NCBI RefSeq assembly: GCF_003259315.1
Contig: NZ_QLLT01000002.1
Location: 124,001 to 188,000 of the forward strand
Reading direction: 5' to 3'
From: Kitasatospora sp. SolWspMP-SS2h
GTDB lineage: Bacteria; Actinomycetota; Actinomycetes; Streptomycetales; Streptomycetaceae
Length of the DNA stretch: 64,000 nucleotides
Shown here: positions 17,057 to 25,398 of the stretch, one piece after another
Layout of the letters: each line of letters starts with the position of its first letter
Position numbering within the stretch: the stretch's first letter is position 1
Program-made: the position numbers and the translations under genes
The notes under the pieces: model-generated
Databases searched by the model: none
The model's input: only the letters and a program-made list of their open reading frames with translations
Told to the model about the DNA's origin: nothing

Positions 17057-18412
17057 CTAGGCCCCGACCGGGCCCCCCGACAATGGTCTGGACCAGGTGG
17101 CGGGGCGGTGCCGGTACGGTGCGCGCGCGAACCGCTCCAGCCGTTCGGCGGCGGCCACCGCGCCGCCTCCCGCGCGCAGTTGACGCCCCAGCAGTTCGGC
17201 GGCGGAGCGGAACGCCGGATCGTCGAGGACGGCGCGCAGCGCCGCCCGCAGCCGCTCGGGCCCGGCGGTGGCGAAGTCGACCCGGACGGCCGCGCCCAGC
17301 GCGGCCAGCCGCCCGGCGGTCACCGGCTGGTCGTGCCGGATCGGGGCGAGGACCAACGGCCTGCCGTGGACGAGGGATTCGCCGACGGTGTTCATCCCGC
17401 CGTGGCACAGTACGGCGTCCACCGCCCCGCGCTCAAGCAGTTCCAGCACCGGAACGCGCGCACACCCGATCGCGCCCGGCGGCAGCGGGACGTCCCCGGG
17501 AGCGGCCACCACCGCCTGCACGTCCGGGAGTCCGGCCAGCGCGGCCGCCGTCCGGCCCAGGAAACCGCCCGCGACCTCGGCGGACAGCGTGCCCATGGTG
17601 ACCAGCACCCGGCGCCGCGCCGGGTCCAACCGCTCCCAGGGGAAAGGCGGTTCGGGACGCTCCGCGAGCAGCGGGCCGACCAGCGCGTACGTGTCCGGGA
17701 CGGCCGCGGCGTCCAGGCCGAGCAGGGCGGCGCTGCTCGCGGCCAGCACCAGTCCGGGGGAGAAGCGCGGGTCGGTGTACTCCGCGGCGGGCAGCCCGGC
17801 CCGCTCCCACAGACCGCGCAGCACCCCGTCCCGCCAGGCGGCCAGGCCGCCGCCGACACCGCCATCGCCGTCACCGCCGCCGCTGCCGCCGTCGTCACCG
17901 CCGCCGTCCCGCGACCCGCCGTCCGGCAGGTCGTCGTCCCACAGGTCACCGTCCAGCGGGTCGCCGATCTCCAGCGAGGACGGCGCGAAGCTCGCCCACG
18001 GCACGCCCGCGCCGTGCGCGGCCAGCGCGCCCGCCGGGCTGTGCTGGTCGGCCAGCACCACGTCCGGCCGCCACTGCTCGACGGCCCGCCGGACCGCGCT
18101 CAGGGTGAACCGGGTGTGCGGCACCACGAAGCCCTCCCACAGCGAGCGCACCGCCGCCGGCCCGCCCACCGCCTGCTCGCGGAACACCCGGGCGCCGGTC
18201 GGGTGCACCACCGCGTCCGGCCCGAGCAGCGGGCGCAGGGCCGACTCCGGTCCGACCCAGGCCACGTGGTGCCCGCGCGCGGCCCAGGCCAGGGCCAGCG
18301 CCCGGGCCGGCAGCAGGTGCCCGGCCAGCGGGGGCACCACGATCAGCAGGCGCAGCGGAGGGAGCGGAGGGAGCGGGGGGAGCGGGGGGAGCGGTGGCGT
18401 GGCGGTGGGCAC
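17057..18412 (-). CDS. GT1-family (UGT-like) glycosyltransferase
   Basis: 451-residue GT-B glycosyltransferase. The C-terminal nucleotide-sugar signature is clear as CHGGMNTVGESLVHGRPLV continuing to IRHDQPVTAGRL, and the N-terminal LLIVVPPLAGHLLPA is the usual acceptor-domain strand. It probably glycosylates the cluster product or inactivates it inside the producer; MGT-type resistance enzymes look similar. Two parts are low complexity: the first 20 residues (PPL repeats) and residues about 154-189, an Asp/Gly-rich insert. No deoxysugar genes are in the window, so the donor may be a common UDP-sugar. It diverges from the KAS III gene. Confidence 0.88.
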   Translation of the reverse strand: MPTATPPLPPLPPLPPLPPLRLLIVVPPLAGHLLPARALALAWAARGHHVAWVGPESALRPLLGPDAVVHPTGARVFREQAVGGPAAVRSLWEGFVVPHTRFTLSAVRRAVEQWRPDVVLADQHSPAGALAAHGAGVPWASFAPSSLEIGDPLDGDLWDDDLPDGGSRDGGGDDGGSGGGDGDGGVGGGLAAWRDGVLRGLWERAGLPAAEYTDPRFSPGLVLAASSAALLGLDAAAVPDTYALVGPLLAERPEPPFPWERLDPARRRVLVTMGTLSAEVAGGFLGRTAAALAGLPDVQAVVAAPGDVPLPPGAIGCARVPVLELLERGAVDAVLCHGGMNTVGESLVHGRPLVLAPIRHDQPVTAGRLAALGAAVRVDFATAGPERLRAALRAVLDDPAFRSAAELLGRQLRAGGGAVAAAERLERFARAPYRHRPATWSRPLSGGPVGA

Positions 18413-18655
18413 GGGCGGTTCTCCTCGGAGCGGCGGATCGGAAGCGGGCTGGAGGCGGCGCGGGCTGGAGGGGGCGCGGGAGCGTTGCCGGAAGGGCGCG
18501 CGGGCGGGCTGGAAGGGGACACGGGGCGGCCCGGCGGGGCCGGAACCGGCGCGGGCTCGGCGGCACCGGCGGGAATCCCGTACGAGTCGTGTGCAAACGA
18601 GGGAGAACTGGTACAGACCACAGGGGGAGGCCGGGAAGGAAGCGTCGGCGATCTC

Positions 18656-18692
18656 TTGTGCGGGCCGGTGAGGCGACGGAATACTAGCCCGC
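18656..18692 (+). promoter_or_regulatory. Promoter for the KAS III operon, apparently leaderless
   Basis: TTGTGC (18656-18661) and AATACT (18680-18685) are separated by 18 bases, and the GTG start of the KAS III gene follows only seven bases after the -10 element, with no ribosome site between. This fits a leaderless actinobacterial transcript. The rest of the 18413-18692 gap holds repetitive GGGGGAGCG-type sequence near the glycosyltransferase start and nothing else I can name. Confidence 0.5.
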
Positions 18693-19625
18693 GTGACCGC
18701 TCTGGAGGCAGTCGCCGTCCACCTGCCGCCCGTCGCCGAACCGATCGAACTGGTCGGGGAACGCCTGGGGCTGACGGATCGTCAGATCAGACTGTTCCGC
18801 CGGTTCCACGGCCTGGACCAGGTCAGGGTGGACCCCGACGGCGACCTGACCGATCTGCTCACCGCCGCAGCGACGGCCCTGGCCCCGCTGCGCGGCAACG
18901 AACACCGCGTGAGGTACGTGCTGCACGCGCGCAGCCTGCCGATCGCGGCACCCTACCCGCACAACCCGCTGCACGACGTGCTCGGCCGTCTGGGGCTGAC
19001 GCACGCCCGTGCCTTCACCATCACCCACCACGCCTGCGCCGGCTCCCTGCTGGCCCTGGACGTGGCCGGTCGGCTGCTGGCGGCAGATCCCGACCCCGAG
19101 GCGCTGGCGTTGATCCTGGCGGGCGAGAAGACCTTCACCCGGGACGCCCGCATCGTCCCGGACACCGCCCTGTTCGGCGAGGGGGCGGCCGCCTGCCTGG
19201 TGCGGGCCGGAGGTGAACGCGACCGCGTGCTGTCCTACGCGGTCGACCAGCACGGCGAGTTCGACGGGCGGCTCGCCGACGATCCGGAGCTGATGCTGGA
19301 CTACCAGCGCAGCTACCCGGAGCTGATGGTGGCCGTGATGGAGGCGGCACTGGAGGAGGCCGGCGAGAGCTGGGACTCGATCCGGCTGCTGCTGCCGCAC
19401 AACGTCAACCAGATCTCCTGGAAGCGGATCTGCCGCACGACCGGGTACCCGCCCGAGCGCGTGGTGCTGGACAACGTCCCGGCGGTGGGGCACAGCTTCG
19501 CCGCCGACATCCTGCTCAACCACCACACCGCCACCACCCGTGGCCTGCTCCGCCGCGGCGACCGCTACCTGGTCGCCGCGTCCGGGATCGGCGCGACCTT
19601 CGCCGCCATGGTGCTCCAGCACTGA
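18693..19625 (+). CDS. KAS III-like condensing or acyltransferase enzyme
   Basis: 310-residue FabH-fold protein. The nucleophile is C115 in THHACAGSLLALD and the histidine is H236 in LLPHNVNQISWKR. The third triad position, Asn in FabH (GNTS), appears as His267 in AVGHSFAADIL. Such replacements are known in KAS III relatives that transfer acyl groups to O or N instead of doing decarboxylative condensation, for example CerJ-type enzymes with Asp. It starts the third cluster operon. Substrates are probably an acyl-CoA or acyl-ACP and either malonyl-ACP or a hydroxyl/amine acceptor. Confidence 0.87.
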   Translation: MTALEAVAVHLPPVAEPIELVGERLGLTDRQIRLFRRFHGLDQVRVDPDGDLTDLLTAAATALAPLRGNEHRVRYVLHARSLPIAAPYPHNPLHDVLGRLGLTHARAFTITHHACAGSLLALDVAGRLLAADPDPEALALILAGEKTFTRDARIVPDTALFGEGAAACLVRAGGERDRVLSYAVDQHGEFDGRLADDPELMLDYQRSYPELMVAVMEAALEEAGESWDSIRLLLPHNVNQISWKRICRTTGYPPERVVLDNVPAVGHSFAADILLNHHTATTRGLLRRGDRYLVAASGIGATFAAMVLQH

Positions 19626-19780
19626 CCCGCACCGGCCCGCACCGCCCCGGCACCCCGGGACGGTCGGACGCCCGGGCCCGGCGGCGCGGCGCCCCGTCAC
19701 CGCCGCGCGCCCACGCCACCCAGTCCACCCGCCCGCACCCGGCCGTCCCGCCGGAGTGCCGGCCAGATCAGGGGATCGCC

Positions 19781-20128
19781 ATGACCGACTCCGCCACCGA
19801 CCTCGCCGTGCCCGAAACCGCCACCGATGCCGCGGGTGCCGCCGACGTCACCGACGCCGCCGTGGACCCCGAGCTGCGCGGCCGGGCCCTCGACGGCATC
19901 CTGCTGCTGCTGCCCCGGGTGCTCAAGCGCGAGCTGCCCGAGATCGGCGAGAACGCCTGCCTGTTCGACGAGGTCGGCCTGACCTCCGCCGCCACCCTGG
20001 AACTCATCCTGGAGCTGGAGGACCACCTCGACGTGCAGATCGACGTCGAGGGCATCGACCAGGACGACCTGCGCTCGGTCGGCACCCTCGCGGGCTTCGT
20101 CGCCGGGCACGTGATCGCCGAGGACTGA
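19781..20128 (+). CDS. Acyl/aminoacyl carrier protein
   Basis: 115-residue carrier protein with a 30-residue Ala/Asp/Thr-rich leader before the fold. The phosphopantetheine serine is S69 in DEVGLTSAATLELIL, and the ELEDHLDVQIDVEGID segment gives the acidic recognition helix. ATG at 19781 follows CAGGGGA. The 155-base gap to the KAS III gene holds no feature I can see. Position directly upstream of a thiolase-fold protein, a phosphopantetheinyl transferase and an amino acid:carrier-protein ligase makes it the best candidate for the amino-acid acceptor carrier. Confidence 0.9.
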   Translation: MTDSATDLAVPETATDAAGAADVTDAAVDPELRGRALDGILLLLPRVLKRELPEIGENACLFDEVGLTSAATLELILELEDHLDVQIDVEGIDQDDLRSVGTLAGFVAGHVIAED

Positions 20129-20133
20129 CGACC

Positions 20134-21063
20134 GTGCGCGTCCGCGGACCGCTCCCCGCCACCACCCTGCCGCGCGCCGCCTCCCCGCTGCGCCTGACCG
20201 CCGCCCACGCCCTCGACCTGCCCGGCGACTCCCCGCTCGCCGCCGACCCCGACCTGCGCGTCTTCACCGCCGACCTGGCCCGCCCGTACGGCGTGGCCCT
20301 CGACGAGGACGCGCTGGCCGGGGCGCGCGGCCAGTCGTACGCCGCGCTGGCCGAACGCGCCATCGGCGCCCTGGTGGACCCGACCCGCCCGGTCGACCTG
20401 CTGCTGCTGGTGTACGCCACGCCCGACGTCCGGCCCGGACAGGCCGTGGCCCTGCACCTCGCCGGGGTCTGCCCGGGCGCGCCGCTGTCCTTCGCGCTCT
20501 GCGACGAGGGCGCCGGCGCCGGGTTCAGCGCGCTGCGGATCGCCGACGCCTACGCCCGCACCGCCGGGGCCCGGCGCGCCCTGCTGATCGCCGTCGAGCA
20601 GGCCGACCTGCACCACCGCCCGCACCGGCCCGCCCGGCTCCCGGATCGGCACTCCGCCGCCGCCCTGCTCTGGGAGGCCGAGCCGGAATCCGGACGCCCT
20701 CTGCAAGAGCTGCGCAGCGCCCATGAAGTGACGGACCGTCAGATCGCGGACACGCTCAAGGAGTGGTGCGCCGACCTGCCGGAACAGGCCCTGCTGCTGC
20801 GCGGCCCCGGCCTGGCCGGAACCGCACCGCCGGGCGGCCCGGAGACCCGGACGGCCCGCCCCGGCAACCCGTACACCGGCGGCTGGGCCGCGCTCGGCGC
20901 GGCGCTCGCCGACCCCCGGCTCGCCGGGCGGCCGCTCGCGCTCGCCGACCACGAACCGGAGACCGGCCGCCTCGACCTCGTCCACTGGGCGCCGGCCCCC
21001 GGCGCGGACCGCGCGCCGGGCCCGGGAACGGCTGCGGGAACGGGAACGGAGCCCGCCCGGTGA
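20134..21063 (+). CDS. Divergent thiolase-fold (ketosynthase-like) protein
   Basis: 309-residue protein that I recognise only by fold cues. DLLLLVYATPDVRPGQAVALHL and SFALCDEGAGAGFSALRIAD resemble the N-terminal half of KAS III or thiolase proteins, with C123 at the nucleophile position. No HxxN or HGT histidine motif is evident in the C-terminal half, so it may be catalytically limited, or an acyltransferase. The last 25 residues are Pro/Gly/Thr low complexity. GTG at 20134 lies five bases after the carrier-protein stop; its own stop overlaps the next gene (GTGA). Likely acts with the KAS III protein as a pair (inference). Confidence 0.65.
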   Translation: MRVRGPLPATTLPRAASPLRLTAAHALDLPGDSPLAADPDLRVFTADLARPYGVALDEDALAGARGQSYAALAERAIGALVDPTRPVDLLLLVYATPDVRPGQAVALHLAGVCPGAPLSFALCDEGAGAGFSALRIADAYARTAGARRALLIAVEQADLHHRPHRPARLPDRHSAAALLWEAEPESGRPLQELRSAHEVTDRQIADTLKEWCADLPEQALLLRGPGLAGTAPPGGPETRTARPGNPYTGGWAALGAALADPRLAGRPLALADHEPETGRLDLVHWAPAPGADRAPGPGTAAGTGTEPAR

Positions 21064-21809
21064 CCGACATCTGGCTGATCCGCACCGACGCCGCCCTCCC
21101 CGGCGCCCTCGCCCTGCTCGACGCGGACGAACGCGCCCGCGCCGCCCGCCACCCCGACGGCCCCGCCCGCCGCCGCTTCGTCACCGCGCACGCCGCCGCC
21201 CGGCTGCTCACCGCCGCCGCGGCAGGCCTCCCGCCCGACCGCGTCCGCTGGTGCCGCGGCCCGCACGGCCGCCCCGAACCCGTCGGCCTCCAGGGCGAGT
21301 TGAGCGTCAACCTGAGCACCGCCGGCCCGTGGGCGCTGTTCGCCGTGGACCACTGCCACGAGGCGGACGGGGGCGGCATCGGCGTCGACCTGGAACCCGT
21401 CCCGGACGGCCGGGCCGCCGCCCGGCTCGCCGCCCGCTACTACCCGGCGGACGAACCCGCGCCCGACGCCGAGGAGTTCACCCGCCGCTGGACCCGCAAG
21501 GAGGCGTACACCAAGGCATACGGCGGACGCCTCGCCGACGGCCTGCGCACCCACGCCGGACCGCCCGGTGACACGCCCGGCCCGCACCGGCTGCACGGCC
21601 CGCTCGGCCCGTGCACCGTCCACGACCTGCCCGCGCCCCCCGGCCACCGGGCCGCCGTCGCCCGCACCGGCACCCGCCCCGTCCGACCGCGGCTGCGCAG
21701 CTACCCGGAGCCGAGGCCGGAGCCGTCCGCACATCCGGCAGCACCGGACGCCCCCGCCGCGCGCGGCGACGACCACCGCACCCCCGCCGCCCGTCGGCCC
21801 CGACCCTGA
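21060..21809 (+). CDS. Sfp-type 4'-phosphopantetheinyl transferase
   Basis: 249-residue transferase that converts apo to holo carrier proteins using CoA. The magnesium-binding GIGVDLEPV and the helix WTRKEAYTKAYG (WxxKEAxxK) are present, plus the upstream VNLSTAGPWALFAV strand. The C-terminal 50 residues are Pro/Arg/Ala rich and beyond the usual fold. GTG at 21060 overlaps the previous stop. A dedicated enzyme inside the operon implies that the three cluster carrier proteins are activated locally. Confidence 0.92.
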   Translation: MTDIWLIRTDAALPGALALLDADERARAARHPDGPARRRFVTAHAAARLLTAAAAGLPPDRVRWCRGPHGRPEPVGLQGELSVNLSTAGPWALFAVDHCHEADGGGIGVDLEPVPDGRAAARLAARYYPADEPAPDAEEFTRRWTRKEAYTKAYGGRLADGLRTHAGPPGDTPGPHRLHGPLGPCTVHDLPAPPGHRAAVARTGTRPVRPRLRSYPEPRPEPSAHPAAPDAPAARGDDHRTPAARRPRP

Positions 21810-21818
21810 GGCAGAGCC

Positions 21819-22700
21819 ATGAGCACCCGCCACCCCGACGACGCCACCCCGCTGCCCACCGCCGCGCCCGGCGTCCAACTCCAGCCCGCCGCCTACGAGA
21901 AGCTGCTCGACGCGCTGCGCGGGTCGATCGCCCGGCTGGCCGCCGAGGAGCCCTTCGAACGCCTGGTCGTCCCGCCGGTGATCTCCCGCGCCACCATCGA
22001 GCGGGCCGGTTTCGCCGCCTCCTTCCCGCACCTGCTCGGCACCGTGCACAGCTACACCGGCAGCGCCGCCGAGTGGCGCGGGCTCGCCCCGCTGATCGCC
22101 GGGTCCGGCCCCTGGCACGCCCGGCAGGACATCTCCGACCTGGTGCTGCTGCCCGCCGCCTGCTACCCCGTCTACGCCACCCTCACCGGCCGTGACCTGC
22201 GCGAACCCGTCCGCTACAGCGTCGAGGCGCAGTGCTTCCGGCAGGAGGCCACCGCCGAGCCCGGCCGGCTGCGCAGCTTCCGGATGGCCGAACTGGTCAC
22301 CGCCGGCACCCCCGCGCACTGCCAGGAGTGGCGCGAGCAGTGGCTGGGCAGGGTCGCCGACTGGCTGGAGGGGCTCGGCCTCAAGCCCGCGGTCGAACTC
22401 GCCGACGACCCGTTCTTCGGCGGCGGCCGCAAGCTCTACCAAGCCGCCCAGCGCGCCCAGGAGTTGAAGTTCGAACTGCGCGTCCCGGTGGCCGACGGCC
22501 TGCCGCAGGCGATCGCCTCCGCCAACATCCACAAGGACCACTTCGGCGAAGCCTTCGACTTCACCGCCGACGGCGGGACCGGCAACACCGCCTGCACCGC
22601 CTTCGGCCTCGACCGGATCGCCCTCGCCCTGCTGCACACCCACGGACCCCGACCCGTGGACTGGCCCCCGCATCTCGGCACCGCCCTGAACGGAGACTGA
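21819..22700 (+). CDS. Amino acid:[carrier protein] ligase, class II aaRS-like
   Basis: 293-residue protein resembling the catalytic core of atypical seryl-tRNA synthetases without any tRNA-binding domain. Class II motif 2 is seen as CFRQEATAEPGRLRSFRMAEL (residues 139-159) and motif 3 as AFGLDRIALALL (261-272). C115, E158 and C259 fit the zinc ligands of this family. Known relatives (Bradyrhizobium and Agrobacterium aa:CP ligases) activate glycine or alanine and attach it to phosphopantetheine of a small carrier protein. Here the adjacent carrier at 19781, the transferase and the condensation protein form a plausible chain. Start ATG 21819 after GAGGCAGAG. Amino-acid specificity cannot be told by eye. 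Confidence 0.87.
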   Translation: MSTRHPDDATPLPTAAPGVQLQPAAYEKLLDALRGSIARLAAEEPFERLVVPPVISRATIERAGFAASFPHLLGTVHSYTGSAAEWRGLAPLIAGSGPWHARQDISDLVLLPAACYPVYATLTGRDLREPVRYSVEAQCFRQEATAEPGRLRSFRMAELVTAGTPAHCQEWREQWLGRVADWLEGLGLKPAVELADDPFFGGGRKLYQAAQRAQELKFELRVPVADGLPQAIASANIHKDHFGEAFDFTADGGTGNTACTAFGLDRIALALLHTHGPRPVDWPPHLGTALNGD

Positions 22701-22704
22701 CGGC

Positions 22705-24378
22705 ATGTCAGCCGCACCATCCGGAAGCAACCCGGAGCCCACCACCCTCACCCTGCACTACCGCGCCGACGCGCCCGAGGCCGAGGGCCCGCTGACCCTC
22801 GGCCAGGACAACATGATCCGCTGCCTGCGCCACGACGAGCCCTCGCACATGAATAAGCAGGCCACCTGGTACGTCCCGCCCGGCGCCGAACTCCCCGCCT
22901 GCCTCGACGCGCTGCGCGCCCTCGCCGACCGCCACGCCGCGCTGCGCACCGTCTTCCCCGGCCCCGCCGACCGCCAGCCCGAACGCCAACGGGTGCGCGC
23001 CGAAGGCGAGTTCACCGTCCGGGTGATCGCCCTCGCGGACGGCGAGGACCCGGCCGCCCGGGCCGAGGAGTACTGCTGGGACGGGCGGCGGCGGGCGTTC
23101 GACCTGGCCGAGGAGTTCCCGCTCCGCTTCGCCCTGCTCACCCGGCACGGCCGGCCCGTCCTGCTCGCCGTGGTCATCTGCCACGCCCAACTCGACGGCG
23201 TCGCCACCGGGCTGCTGTTCCAGGAGTGGCTGACCCTGGCGGCCGGCGGCACCCTGCCCGCACCCACCGCGCCCACCCCCGTCGAGGTCGCCGCACAGGA
23301 GCACTCCTCCTCCGGACAGCGCCGCACCAAGGCCGCGCTCCGGCACTGGGAGCACATCCTGGCCGAGCAGCCCACCTCGGTGTTCGCCGACGACCGGATC
23401 GGCCCCAACGACACCCTGCTGCCCACCCTCGGCGTCCGCTCCACCGCCGGCGCCGCCGCCCTGGAACGCGCCACCGCCCGTACCGGAGCCTCCCACTCGG
23501 CCGTCCTGCTGGCCTGCTACGCCGTCCTCGCCGCCCACCGGGCCGCCCGCACCACCGTGGTGATGGCCGCGCTCTCCGCCAACCGGCACCGCCCCGGCCT
23601 CGCCGAGCACATCGGCACCCTCGCCCAGGACGCGCTGCTCGCCGTCGACACCGACTGCCCCGACCTGGACACCCTGATCGGCCGCACCCAGGCCCACGCC
23701 CTGTCCGGCTACTGGCACGCCACCTTCGACGCCGAACGGATCTGGCAGCTCATCGAGGACGTCGCCGTCCGGCGCGGCGCCCGGTTCGCCCGGCACGTCG
23801 TGGTCAACGACCTGAGCGCCACCGTCCCCGCCGAGATCGCCGCCGCCCGCCCGCTGCCGCCCGGCGAGCCCGACCTCGCCTGGTACCCCGCCGAACCCAC
23901 CCCCACCCGGCTGATGCTCAACATCTGGCGCACCGCCGGCTGCCTCGAATTCACCCTGCACACCCACCCGGACGTCCTCGACCGCGAGGAGACCGAACTC
24001 TTCGCCCACGCCCTGCTCCGCCTGCTCGACCTCGCCGGGACCCGCACCGTGGCGCTCGGCCCCGGCGGCGAGATCGCCGCCCTCAGCGGCCTGCCCGCCG
24101 GCCGCCGGGAGAAGGCCCGCTGGCGGCAGGTCGGCAGCAACTGGGTCGACCTGGACGCCGTCGCCGACCTGCTGCGCACCGCCCTGCCCGGCCTGCGGGA
24201 CGTCGAGGTCGACTGGACCGGCGGCGTGCTGACGGCGACGATCGGCACCGACGACCCCGCCCTCACCCCCGAACGGGCGCACGCCGCCGTGATGGCCGCC
24301 CTCCCCGGCCACGACACCGCGATGGCCCCCCACCACTACGTCCTGCCGCACGCCACCGGCACCGGACGCGACCGCTAG
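22705..24378 (+). CDS. Free-standing NRPS condensation-domain protein
   Basis: 557-residue protein of the CoA-dependent acyltransferase/condensation fold. The catalytic motif HHxxxDG appears as CHAQLDG with H160 and D164, so the first histidine is Cys, while the essential second one is kept. The N-terminal LTLGQDNMIRC resembles the C1 motif SxAQ/LW region. The last 110 residues (after DLAGTRTVALG) form an extra domain of about 100 residues that I do not recognise. It should join an acyl or aminoacyl group on one carrier to an amine on another, most likely the aminoacyl carrier made by the neighbouring ligase. ATG 22705 follows CGGAGA. Last gene of the cluster on this side. Confidence 0.82.
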   Translation: MSAAPSGSNPEPTTLTLHYRADAPEAEGPLTLGQDNMIRCLRHDEPSHMNKQATWYVPPGAELPACLDALRALADRHAALRTVFPGPADRQPERQRVRAEGEFTVRVIALADGEDPAARAEEYCWDGRRRAFDLAEEFPLRFALLTRHGRPVLLAVVICHAQLDGVATGLLFQEWLTLAAGGTLPAPTAPTPVEVAAQEHSSSGQRRTKAALRHWEHILAEQPTSVFADDRIGPNDTLLPTLGVRSTAGAAALERATARTGASHSAVLLACYAVLAAHRAARTTVVMAALSANRHRPGLAEHIGTLAQDALLAVDTDCPDLDTLIGRTQAHALSGYWHATFDAERIWQLIEDVAVRRGARFARHVVVNDLSATVPAEIAAARPLPPGEPDLAWYPAEPTPTRLMLNIWRTAGCLEFTLHTHPDVLDREETELFAHALLRLLDLAGTRTVALGPGGEIAALSGLPAGRREKARWRQVGSNWVDLDAVADLLRTALPGLRDVEVDWTGGVLTATIGTDDPALTPERAHAAVMAALPGHDTAMAPHHYVLPHATGTGRDR

Positions 24379-24526
24379 CACCGGCCCGGACCGGCCCCGA
24401 CCCGCCCGCCGGGTTGCGGACCGGCCGGTTCCGTGCGGGGCGCTACGGATGCGCCCGCCCGCCGGCGCGCCGACCATGGATGGAGATCCCGCACCCGTCC
24501 GGAGGTGCGGGCGCAGGAGGTGAGAC

Positions 24527-25222
24527 ATGAGCAGGCGGGCAGTCATCTGTGAGTTCCTGGGCACGCTGCTACTGGTGCTCTTCGCGGTCGGCGCCGCGGT
24601 CCTGGCCGGGAAGAGCATCGGCGACCTGGGCGTGGCGCTGGCGTTCGGCTTCACCCTGCTGGCCCTGGCCTACGCGATGGGCCCGATCTCGGGCTGCCAC
24701 GTCAACCCGGCGGTCACCCTCGGGTTCCTGCTGGCCCGGCGGATCGACGTCCGCACGGCCGCCGTGTACTGGGTGGCGCAGTTCGCGGGCGGCATCGCGG
24801 GCGCCGCGCTGGTCTTCTGGCTGGCCAAGACCGTCCCGGGGGTGCAGACGCACGGGAAGATGGGCAGCAACGGCTGGGGGTCGCGCTCCCAGGTCGGCAT
24901 CAGCGGCGGCGGCGCGTTCCTGGCCGAGGTCCTGCTGACGTTCCTGCTGGTCTTCGTGGTCCTCGCGGTCACCCACCGGCTCGCGGTCACCGGCTTCGAC
25001 GGACTGCCGATCGGCATCGCCCTGGCGACGATCCACCTGATCGGCATCCCGCTGACCGGCACCTCCGTCAACCCGGCCCGGAGCCTGGGCCCGGCCCTGT
25101 TCGCGGGCGGTCCGGCGCTCTCCCAGCTGTGGCTGTTCATCGTCGCCCCGCTGGTGGGCGGCGCCCTCGCGGCCGGCGCCCACCTCGTCACCCACCCCCA
25201 GCCCAACACCGTCGCGACCTGA
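24527..25222 (+). CDS. Aquaporin / MIP channel
   Basis: 231-residue membrane protein with six transmembrane segments and the two half-helix pore motifs NPAVT (in GCHVNPAVTLGFLL) and the variant NPARS (in TGTSVNPARSLGPALF). The pattern fits AqpZ-like water channels. ATG 24527 follows AGGAGGTGAG. It is followed by a perfect 12-bp hairpin terminator, so it is a single-gene unit. It marks the return to non-cluster genes; whether it belongs to the cluster is doubtful. Confidence 0.95.
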   Translation: MSRRAVICEFLGTLLLVLFAVGAAVLAGKSIGDLGVALAFGFTLLALAYAMGPISGCHVNPAVTLGFLLARRIDVRTAAVYWVAQFAGGIAGAALVFWLAKTVPGVQTHGKMGSNGWGSRSQVGISGGGAFLAEVLLTFLLVFVVLAVTHRLAVTGFDGLPIGIALATIHLIGIPLTGTSVNPARSLGPALFAGGPALSQLWLFIVAPLVGGALAAGAHLVTHPQPNTVAT

Positions 25223-25243
25223 CGGCGCCCCCGGCCCCCCGTC

Positions 25244-25271
25244 GGCCCTCCCGCCACCCGGCGGGAGGGCC
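25244..25271 (+). terminator. Rho-independent-like terminator after aquaporin gene
   Basis: Perfect 12-bp inverted repeat GGCCCTCCCGCC and GGCGGGAGGGCC with a 4-base ACCC loop, 21 bases after the aquaporin stop codon. There is no long T run, as is usual in streptomycetes. Confidence 0.8.
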
Positions 25272-25398
25272 GGTTCCGTGCCGCACCCGGGCGGAGCAGC
25301 GCCCCCGCCCGCCCGGGCGCGTCGGACCGGGGCGGCCCGCCCCCTGCAGTGAGGATGGTCAGCGGCCCCCGACCACCCCCCTCACGCCGGAGCGCACC

